Source: Clostridia bacterium
GTDB taxonomy: Bacteria; Bacillota; Clostridia; UMGS1883
Length of the DNA: 36,680 nucleotides
Direction of reading: 5' to 3'
NCBI GenBank assembly: GCA_017414645.1
Contig: JAFQLL010000056.1
Span: 1-36,680, forward strand
The translations under genes were made by a program, and so were the position numbers. Each line of letters opens with the position of its first letter. The first letter of the stretch is position 1. Shown piece after piece: positions 30,852 through 36,680 of this stretch. The notes beneath the pieces are model-generated. The model was not told the origin of the DNA, did no database searches, and saw only the letters and a list, made by a program, of their open reading frames with translations.

Positions 30852-33032
30852 TCAGTCGTTAAAAAGTGTAAGCTGCTTTTTTCCTGAGTCCTCATCCTTT
30901 AAAAAATAGCCTGCCGAGGGAAGTGAGCGCGCCTTGTAGCCCTTGGGGTCGCCCAGAGCTTCTGCTGCAGGAGCAATGTGCGAAAGGCTTGCCTTCTTTC
31001 TGAGGGTCATAACCTGAACACCCTGACTTGTTCTGCTTGTTTTTGTGAGCACATCCGTTGTGTCGAATACTACGCACTTTCCGTTGTCAGAATATGCTGC
31101 AACAAGTGTTTCCTCGGGAATGTAGAGTGCATTTGCAAGGGGTGCCTTGTCGGAATAGCCGCCTGTAAGGCGCTTTCGGTTTGTTTTTGTGGCATAGCCC
31201 TGCATGTCGATTTTTGCAATTTTGCCGTTTGTAAAGGCAAAGAGCATAAAGCCTGTATAGCTCAGCGTAGGTATGCAGTAAACAATTTTTTCACCGTTTT
31301 CCATGTTGAGAAGGTTAGGAAGATAATCGCCCATGGCGCTTGCCTTTGTATCTTTAATATCGTTAAGACGCATTTTGTAAACATTCTGCTTATCGGAGAA
31401 AAAGAGCATGTCCATGCGGTTAGACGCATCAAATTCCAAGAGCATGCCATCGCCCTCTTTAAACTTGTGTTCGCCACCTGAACGGAGTGAAACAAGTGTG
31501 ATCTTCTTGAAGTAGTTTTCCTTTGTCATGAAGACCTTAACATTGTAATCGGGAATTTCCTCAACAACAGCCTCTTCTTCCTTGTCGTCTGCATCAATAA
31601 GAATGGTTTTTCTGTCCTTGCCGTATTTCTTTTCTATTTCTGTAAGCTCATCGGAAATTATCTTCTTAATGCGACGTGTGCTTTCGCTGGCTTCGCGCAA
31701 ATCCTTAACCTCGGCGGTAAGAGCATCGATTTCCTCAATTCTCTTAACAATGTAGTCGCGGTTTAAATTACGAAGCTTTATTTCAGCAACATACTCTGCC
31801 TGAATACGGTCAATGCCAAAGCCTTCCATAAGGTTGGGAACAACCATTGCGTCCTCTTCTGTGTTGCGGACAATGTTTATAGCCTTGTCAATATCAAGCA
31901 AAATTTCACGAAGACCTAACAAAAGGTGAAGCCTTGCTGCCTTCTTTTCAGCGTCGTAAACAAGGCGGCGCTTTGTGCAACTCATGCGGAAGTTTATCCA
32001 ATGGCGGAGAATGCCTCTTACGCCTAAAACCATGGGCTCTCCGTCAATGAGTACATTGAAGTTACAGCTGAAGGATTCTTCCAGGGGGGTTGTGCGGTAA
32101 AGCTTGGCCATGAGCTTATCGGGGTCGGTGCTTCTTTTAAGCTCAATGGTTAGCTTTAAACCTGTCTTATCGGTTTCATCACGCACATCGTTAATTTCTT
32201 TAAGCTTGCCCGCCTTAATAAGCTCTGCAAGCTTGTCAATAATGGCCTCTGTCGATGTGGAATAAGGAATTTCTGTTATTTCAATAAGATTGTTTTTCTT
32301 GTCGTATTTATATTTTGCCCTGAGCTTTATGCTGCCTCTGCCTGTTTCAAATATCTGGTTAAAAGCATCGTCATCGCGGAGAAGGTATGCGCCTGTTGAA
32401 AAATCGGGTCCTGTAATGTATTCTGCAAGGGGAGCCTTTTCGTCCTTCATCAGTGCCTTTGCTGCCTGACAAACCTCTCTTAAGTTAAAGGAGGCAATGT
32501 TGGAAGCCATACCTACGGCAATACCCTGGTTGGGGTTTACCAATATGTTTGGGAAAGCTGATGGTAGAAGTGACGGCTCCTTTCTTGTGGAGTCGTAGTT
32601 GTCAACAAAGTCGACAGTGTTTTTGTCTATATCGCGAAAAACCTCTGCTGCAATTGCCGAAAGCTTTGCTTCCGTATAACGGGAAGCGGCATAAGCCATA
32701 TCGCGGCTGTATTGCTTGCCGAAGTTACCCTTAGAGTCGACAAAGGGGTGTAAAAGAGCCTCGTGACCTTCCGTAAGGCGGACCATTGTTTCGTAAATCG
32801 CCTGGTCGCCATGAGGGTTAAGGCGCATTGTCTGACCTACAATGTTTGCGCTTTTTGTTCTGCCGCCCTTTAAAAGCCCCATATCGTACATGGTGTAAAG
32901 AAGCTTTCTGTGAGAGGGCTTAAAGCCGTCAATCTCGGGAATTGCACGGGAAACAATAACGCTCATTGCATAGGGCATATAGTTTTCCTTTAAGGTTTGA
33001 GTAATTTGCTGTTTGCTGATTTCATTTTCCAT
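30852..33032 (-). CDS. parC: Type II topoisomerase A subunit (ParC/GyrA-like)
   Basis: 726 residues. The breakage-reunion domain has KPSHRKLLYTMYDMG, NPHGDQAIYETMVRL and the catalytic Tyr119 in YAASRYTEAKLS. A coiled-coil gate region and a shortened six-bladed C-terminal domain follow. The GyrA box (QRRGGKG type) is not seen, which points to ParC/topoisomerase IV-type decatenation rather than gyrase. At the quinolone-site position equivalent to E. coli GyrA Ser83 the residue is Gln77, with Glu81 at the Asp87 position. No B subunit is adjacent in the window. AAAGGATGTG precedes the start. Confidence 0.92.
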   Translation of the reverse strand: MENEISKQQITQTLKENYMPYAMSVIVSRAIPEIDGFKPSHRKLLYTMYDMGLLKGGRTKSANIVGQTMRLNPHGDQAIYETMVRLTEGHEALLHPFVDSKGNFGKQYSRDMAYAASRYTEAKLSAIAAEVFRDIDKNTVDFVDNYDSTRKEPSLLPSAFPNILVNPNQGIAVGMASNIASFNLREVCQAAKALMKDEKAPLAEYITGPDFSTGAYLLRDDDAFNQIFETGRGSIKLRAKYKYDKKNNLIEITEIPYSTSTEAIIDKLAELIKAGKLKEINDVRDETDKTGLKLTIELKRSTDPDKLMAKLYRTTPLEESFSCNFNVLIDGEPMVLGVRGILRHWINFRMSCTKRRLVYDAEKKAARLHLLLGLREILLDIDKAINIVRNTEEDAMVVPNLMEGFGIDRIQAEYVAEIKLRNLNRDYIVKRIEEIDALTAEVKDLREASESTRRIKKIISDELTEIEKKYGKDRKTILIDADDKEEEAVVEEIPDYNVKVFMTKENYFKKITLVSLRSGGEHKFKEGDGMLLEFDASNRMDMLFFSDKQNVYKMRLNDIKDTKASAMGDYLPNLLNMENGEKIVYCIPTLSYTGFMLFAFTNGKIAKIDMQGYATKTNRKRLTGGYSDKAPLANALYIPEETLVAAYSDNGKCVVFDTTDVLTKTSRTSQGVQVMTLRKKASLSHIAPAAEALGDPKGYKARSLPSAGYFLKDEDSGKKQLTLFND

Positions 33033-33059
33033 GATTTTTCACATCCTTTAAACTATTAA

Positions 33060-33088
33060 ATTATACCATATTTAAAAATTTTGGTCAA
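33060..33088 (-). promoter_or_regulatory. Promoter of parC
   Basis: On the minus strand TTGACC (33083–33088) and perfect TATAAT (33060–33065) are 17 bp apart, 28 bp upstream of the start codon. It is back-to-back with the promoter at 33170–33197. Confidence 0.83.
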
Positions 33089-33169
33089 GTTTGAGGCGAA
33101 ATTCGACGGGAAATTGTTAACAAATTTTAAAAAAATTACGAAATTGTTAAAAAAGTTTTACAAAAAGGG

Positions 33170-33197
33170 TTTACAAACGGAAAAAATTGTGTATAAT
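33170..33197 (+). promoter_or_regulatory. Promoter of the G5/M23 peptidase gene
   Basis: TTTACA (33170–33175) and perfect TATAAT (33192–33197) with a 16-bp spacer. The -10 is followed almost at once by GGGGAGGTG, so the leader is only about a dozen bases. The whole 33090–33190 stretch is very A/T-rich with repeated AAATTGTTAA strings. Confidence 0.78.
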
Positions 33198-33213
33198 AGG
33201 GGAGGTGAAAAAA

Positions 33214-34440
33214 ATGAAAGGTGCTGATTTTATGCAGAAAAGAACGGAAAATACATCCGCCACTACTGTTATAAGAGAAAGTTACAATATAATTAAAGAT
33301 GTTAACAAAAAGGTTTTGTCTGCAATACTTGGCGCAGTAATGCTTATTTCTGCCTTTGGTATTATTACAAGATATTATACAGTAGGCTATAGCGTTTACT
33401 ACGGCGATGTAAACGTGGGTGTAACAGCAAATAAGGAAGAAGCCATTGAGGCTTATACAGAAGCTGCTACAGATGTTAAGGAATGTAATCGTGGCGAGCT
33501 TGAAAACAATTTAAGATTTGTAATGACAATTGCTTCCGTTGACGATATGCTCTATACAGATATATATCGCGGCATTGTCGAAGCGGCAGAAGGTAAGGAA
33601 GACTGCTACAGCATTGCAGTTGACGGCAATGTGGTTGCCTGCCTTAAAACAGAAGGTGAAGCAGAGGGTGCCATTGAAGAATACCTTGCAAATTTTGAAC
33701 GTGACGATGCAACAATTTATTCAAACTATACAATTGAAAACACTAAGGAAATTGTAACTGAAATTGTAACAGTTGAAGAAGCTGCAGAGCTCATTGAAGA
33801 CAGTGGCCTTTTCACTGTTGTATATAAGGATGTATTTGAAGAAGAGTATGACATTCCTTATAACACAACCGTTATCGAAGACGAATCGCTTCCTGAAGGC
33901 GTAGAAATTTATACTCAGAAGGGCGAAATGGGCAAGGGATATAAGAAAGCTGTTGTTTTCTACGAAAACGGCGAAAAGAAGCACAGTGTTGACCCTGTAA
34001 CAAAAATTCTTAAGGCTCCCGTTGACGAAATTGTGCGTGTTGGTACAGGCAAAATGGTTGGTCTGGTAAAGAAAACACTTCCCTGGCCTGCAAAAGGTAC
34101 CTTTACATCGCCTTTTGGCCCTCGTTGGGGCAGAAACCATAACGGTGTTGACGTTGCAGCCAAACCCGGTACACCTATTTATGCTCCTGCTATGGGTAAG
34201 GTTACCTTCTCCTCAACAAAAAACGGCTACGGTAACTACATTATGATTGACCATGGCAACGGCTACGTTACAACCTATGCTCACATGACCGAGCGAAAAG
34301 TACAGGTAGGTGCTGTTGTAAAGCAGGGTGACCTCATCGGTACTGTTGGTTCTACAGGCCGTGTTACAGGCCCCCATCTTCACTTCGAAATTCTTCTTAA
34401 CGGCAAATACGTTGATCCCATGGACTACATTGCAGGTTGA
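33214..34440 (+). CDS. Membrane-anchored G5-domain M23 peptidase
   Basis: 408 residues. A membrane anchor at about 34–52 follows a cytoplasmic N-terminus. A ~150-residue extracytoplasmic region leads to a G5-like domain (about 205–283; IPYNTTVIEDESLPEGVE, then EIVRVGTG). The C-terminal LytM/M23 domain has H309xxxD313 (HNGVDVAAKPGTPIYAPAMG), TYAHM and HLH at 388–390, the full zinc set, so it is probably an active peptidoglycan endopeptidase. It likely remodels the wall from the outer face of the membrane. GGGGAGGTG at 33199–33207 fixes the ATG at 33214; in-frame TTG at 33187 lies within the promoter and an ATG at 33232 lacks a site. Confidence 0.92.
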   Translation: MKGADFMQKRTENTSATTVIRESYNIIKDVNKKVLSAILGAVMLISAFGIITRYYTVGYSVYYGDVNVGVTANKEEAIEAYTEAATDVKECNRGELENNLRFVMTIASVDDMLYTDIYRGIVEAAEGKEDCYSIAVDGNVVACLKTEGEAEGAIEEYLANFERDDATIYSNYTIENTKEIVTEIVTVEEAAELIEDSGLFTVVYKDVFEEEYDIPYNTTVIEDESLPEGVEIYTQKGEMGKGYKKAVVFYENGEKKHSVDPVTKILKAPVDEIVRVGTGKMVGLVKKTLPWPAKGTFTSPFGPRWGRNHNGVDVAAKPGTPIYAPAMGKVTFSSTKNGYGNYIMIDHGNGYVTTYAHMTERKVQVGAVVKQGDLIGTVGSTGRVTGPHLHFEILLNGKYVDPMDYIAG

Positions 34441-34465
34441 CAAAGCTTTAAAACAAGGCTATAAT
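34437..34465 (+). promoter_or_regulatory. Perfect-consensus sigma-A promoter overlapping the M23 stop codon
   Basis: TTGACA (34437–34442) and TATAAT (34460–34465) are exact consensus with a 17-bp spacer. The -35 contains the M23 TGA stop. Transcription would start near 34472, inside the left arm of the hairpin at 34467–34496. Confidence 0.75.
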
Positions 34466-34466
34466 T

Positions 34467-34496
34467 AAGAGTGCAGACAATATTCTGCACTCTTTT
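34467..34496 (+). terminator. Rho-independent terminator of the M23 gene
   Basis: AAGAGTGCAGA (34467–34477) pairs with TCTGCACTCTT (34484–34494), an 11-bp perfect stem followed by TTTT. Transcripts begun at the promoter just upstream would lack part of the left arm and so may escape it. Confidence 0.85.
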
Positions 34497-34518
34497 AAAT
34501 TTCAGGTAGGTGTGTTTT

Positions 34519-34920
34519 ATGGATAAAATAAAAAAGTTTTTAACTATTCCGCTTTTCTGGCATCTGGGCTTGTTTATTGCCTATGCGTTTTTAAAAAGCA
34601 CAGCTACAGCAACAATGCTCATAACCGTCGACATTATGTTTGCCCTTGTTGTAACCCCTGTATATCTTTCGGTTTTGTCGGTAATTCATGCGGTTATTCA
34701 CGAGGCTAAGGTTTACGACTATATTTACCTCTGTCTTGGTGTGCTTTTTGCTACGGCATTGGTGCGTGCAGCAGCGTATTTCATATTTGACGGCGGCACT
34801 GTAAGCTTGCTCCTTGCCGGAGGCATTCTAGTGGTTTCTGTAGGCGTGTTCACCTTGTGGGACTGCATCTTTGCGCTTACCGACCGTATGATGAAAAAGC
34901 GTTCCGGAAAAAGAAAGTAA
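34519..34920 (+). CDS. Small integral membrane protein, unknown function
   Basis: 133 residues with about four hydrophobic segments (roughly 10–26, 29–55, 69–88 and 92–115) and a basic C-terminal tail MMKKRSGKRK. No family is recognised. Conserved-looking charged residues are few; HAVIHEAKVYDY lies between the second and third segments. AGGTAGGTG precedes the ATG at 34519, which is preferred over an upstream GTG at 34510. It has its own consensus promoter and terminator, so it is a single-gene transcription unit. Confidence 0.72.
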   Translation: MDKIKKFLTIPLFWHLGLFIAYAFLKSTATATMLITVDIMFALVVTPVYLSVLSVIHAVIHEAKVYDYIYLCLGVLFATALVRAAAYFIFDGGTVSLLLAGGILVVSVGVFTLWDCIFALTDRMMKKRSGKRK

Positions 34921-34924
34921 TAAA

Positions 34925-34961
34925 AATGCAGTAAAATTAGAAGTTTTACTGCATTTTTTTT
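34925..34961 (+). terminator. Rho-independent terminator after the small membrane protein
   Basis: AATGCAGTAAAA (34925–34936) pairs with TTTTACTGCATT (34944–34955), a 12-bp perfect stem, followed by a long T-run. Confidence 0.92.
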
Positions 34962-34996
34962 GTTGAAATTTAAATGGGGGTAATGAAATAAAAATA

Positions 34997-35025
34997 TTGA
35001 AAACACAAATAAATTGTGCTATAAT
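34997..35025 (+). promoter_or_regulatory. Promoter of cysK
   Basis: TTGAAA (34997–35002) and perfect TATAAT (35020–35025) with a 17-bp spacer. The ~65-nt leader to the cysK start shows no T-box or recognisable riboswitch. Confidence 0.83.
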
Positions 35026-35095
35026 TTCCCTAATATAAAGACAATGGGGGTTTGTTTTTAATAGAATGTATTAAGAACATTTCCCGGAGGTAATA

Positions 35096-36022
35096 ATGAT
35101 TTGTAACAATATTCTGGAAGCTATGGGTAATACACCCATTATAAAACTTAATAAATTGGCAGATGAAAACAGTGCCGACATTCTTGTGAAATTTGAAGGG
35201 CTTAACGTTGGTGGCTCCATCAAAACACGTACAGCCTATAACATGATAAAAAAGGCCGAGGAAGAGGGTAAAATTAATCCCGATACCATTATTGTTGAAC
35301 CCACAAGCGGCAACCAGGGCATTGGTCTTGCACTTGTTGGTGCAGTACGTGGCTACAAAACCATTATCATTATGCCCGACTCTGTAAGTGAGGAAAGACG
35401 CAAACTTGTTGAGCACTACGGCGCAGAGGTTGTTCTCATTCACGATGCAGGCAACATAGGCGACTGTATTGAAGAATGCTTGCAGACTGCTCTTCGCATG
35501 AGAGCGGAAAACCCAAATGTTTTCGTGCCTCAGCAGTTTGAAAACCCTGCAAACCCCGAAATTCAGCGTAATGTAACAGCGCAGGAAATTTTAAGTCAGG
35601 TTAACGGTCCCATTCACGGCTTCTGCTCGGGTATAGGCACAGGCGGTACCATCACAGGTATTGGCGAGGCTCTGAAAAAAGAAAACCCCGACATGGAAAT
35701 CTGGGCGGTTGAGCCTGAGCATGCGGCAATTTTGTCGGGTGGTTCTATCGGTACACACATTCAGATGGGTATTGGCGATGGCCTCATTCCCGAAATTCTG
35801 AACACAGAAATCTATAACGACATTTGCATTATAAATGACGAAGAGGCTATCCGCACAGCTAAGGAGCTTGCCAGCCGTGAAGGCATCATGTGCGGTATAT
35901 CAAGTGGCACAAATGTTGCTGCAGCCATTAAAATGGCAAAGAAATTAGGTAAGGGAAAAACAGTTGTAACTGTGCTTCCCGATACTGCAGAGAGATATTT
36001 CTCAACACCTTTGTTTGAATAA
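35096..36022 (+). CDS. cysK: Cysteine synthase-family PLP enzyme
   Basis: 308 residues, the usual CysK length. PLP lysine is Lys43 in NVGGSIKTR. The phosphate-binding loop is [12 protein letters not shown], and [11 protein letters not shown] lies near the C-terminus. O-acetylserine sulfhydrylase activity (cysteine from O-acetylserine and sulfide) is the likeliest function. Two variations are visible: the substrate loop, normally TSGNTG, reads TSGNQG (Gln74), and the residue after the PLP lysine is Thr rather than the common Asp. A related beta-replacement reaction, such as with O-phosphoserine or cystathionine formation, cannot be excluded. CCCGGAGGTAAT precedes the start. Confidence 0.87.
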   Translation: MICNNILEAMGNTPIIKLNKLADENSADILVKFEGLNVGGSIKTRTAYNMIKKAEEEGKINPDTIIVEPTSGNQGIGLALVGAVRGYKTIIIMPDSVSEERRKLVEHYGAEVVLIHDAGNIGDCIEECLQTALRMRAENPNVFVPQQFENPANPEIQRNVTAQEILSQVNGPIHGFCSGIGTGGTITGIGEALKKENPDMEIWAVEPEHAAILSGGSIGTHIQMGIGDGLIPEILNTEIYNDICIINDEEAIRTAKELASREGIMCGISSGTNVAAAIKMAKKLGKGKTVVTVLPDTAERYFSTPLFE

Positions 36023-36074
36023 CACCCATTTTTTGAGTGTATTTAATAAATATCACAATAGGGAGGAAACGATT

Positions 36075-36680
36075 ATGGATTGGAACAGTAATGTAAGACC
36101 AGAATCAATGGAAAGAATCACAACAAAAGAACAGGCAGAAGCATATATCGCAGAGCTTGTTGAGTTTACACGAAAGCAGGTAGGCGACAAGAAGGTGCTC
36201 CTCGCACTTTCCGGCGGTGTTGACTCTTCTGTAGTGGCAGCACTTTTAATTAAAGCTATCGGCAAGCAGCTTGTATGCGTACACGTTAACCACGGTCTTA
36301 TGCGTAAGGGCGAAAGCGAAAATGTTATCGAGGTTTTCAAGAACAGACTCGATGCAAACCTTATTTATATTGATGCTACCGACCGTTTCCTCGACAAGCT
36401 TGCAGGCGTTGCAGACCCCGAAACAAAGAGAAAGATTATAGGCAACGAATTTATTGAAGTGTTCAACGAAGAAGCTCTTAAAATGACAGACATCAAGTTC
36501 CTTGCTCAGGGCACAATTTACCCCGACATTTTAGAGTCTGACGGCGTTAAGGCTCACCACAATGTTGGCGGTCTGCCTGCATGGATGACTATGGAGCTGG
36601 TGGAGCCTGTGAAACTGCTGTATAAGGACGAAGTCCGTGTTGTGGGTGAAGCTCTGGGCCTGCCCCATCACATGGTCTAC
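36075..36680 (+). CDS. guaA: GMP synthase, synthetase domain without N-terminal glutaminase (partial at 3' edge)
   Basis: 202 codons are visible and the frame is still open at the window edge. The ATP-pyrophosphatase P-loop SGGVDSS is at about residues 45–51, followed by [41 protein letters not shown] and HHNVGGLP, all specific to GuaA. GMP synthase converts XMP to GMP. The protein starts only ~40 residues before the P-loop, so the ~190-residue class I amidotransferase domain of typical bacterial GuaA is absent at this end. A stretch usually present between PDILES and HHNVGG is also shortened. GGGAGGAAAC supports the start. It follows cysK by 52 nt. Confidence 0.9.
   Translation, partial: MDWNSNVRPESMERITTKEQAEAYIAELVEFTRKQVGDKKVLLALSGGVDSSVVAALLIKAIGKQLVCVHVNHGLMRKGESENVIEVFKNRLDANLIYIDATDRFLDKLAGVADPETKRKIIGNEFIEVFNEEALKMTDIKFLAQGTIYPDILESDGVKAHHNVGGLPAWMTMELVEPVKLLYKDEVRVVGEALGLPHHMVY

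Noticed and set aside
30978-31481. 167-codon plus-strand frame
   Set aside because: Antisense to the topoisomerase C-terminal domain; Cys-rich shadow translation.
1-36680. tRNA, rRNA, insertion sequence, prophage or defence genes
   Set aside because: Intergenic gaps were read for cloverleaf patterns, transposase-like frames and repeats; none was found apart from the short palindromic elements listed.

Overview
The window looks like a chromosomal segment from an anaerobic, low-to-mid GC Firmicute, most likely a Clostridia/Oscillospirales-type gut bacterium. The evidence is the Clostridia-style gene order (hprK–murB–rapZ–whiA–dnaE; DUF421–DUF4363), the [FeFe]-hydrogenase maturase HydG, strong Shine-Dalgarno sites, frequent TTG/GTG codons in frame just upstream of better ATG starts, and short palindromic repeats of kinds I recognise from gut Clostridia. 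Nearly all of it is core housekeeping DNA. There are no tRNA or rRNA genes, insertion sequences, prophage genes or CRISPR arrays.

Layout: (1) 1–1553: the 3' end of pnp and an M16 peptidase. (2) 1557–1937: an isolated cassette with a consensus-like promoter, a long hairpin-rich leader, a terminator/antiterminator pair and a 53-residue small membrane protein; it is bounded by two near-identical terminators. (3) 1941–4742: a secreted LysM protein (minus strand) and a stand-alone hydG. (4) 4764–23424: about 18.6 kb of co-directional genes, pyrH–frr–uppS–cdsA–dxr–rseP–nusB–xseA–xseB–ispA–PAP2-like–prfA–hprK–PHP–ROK–murB–rapZ–whiA–dnaE. It links nucleotide metabolism, translation, isoprenoid/lipid-carrier and phospholipid synthesis, carbon control and cell-wall synthesis, and ends in a 19-bp hairpin terminator. 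(5) 23426–26089: rlmH, walJ and murA on the minus strand. (6) 26162–29567: DUF421, DUF4363 and a 794-residue nucleotidyltransferase/phosphomannomutase fusion that has lost key catalytic residues. (7) 29764–33088: threonine aldolase and a ParC/GyrA-type topoisomerase subunit on the minus strand. (8) 33170–36680: a G5/M23 cell-wall peptidase, a small membrane protein under a perfect sigma-A promoter, cysK, and the 5' part of a GMP synthase with no glutaminase domain.

How the genes work together: uppS, dxr and ispA supply and extend isoprenoids for the undecaprenyl carrier; murA and murB make UDP-MurNAc; the LysM and M23 proteins act on the finished wall; cdsA feeds phospholipid synthesis. hprK and the ROK kinase tie carbon supply to this block.

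The observations most worth following up are the leader/small-protein cassette at 1557–1937, the apparent pseudoenzyme fusion at 27183–29567, the modular repeat between pyrH and frr, a repeat that supplies the walJ stop codon, the rapZ–whiA junction without yvcK, and substituted active-site or drug-site residues in ParC and CysK. All family assignments rest on reading motifs by eye; no database search was run.
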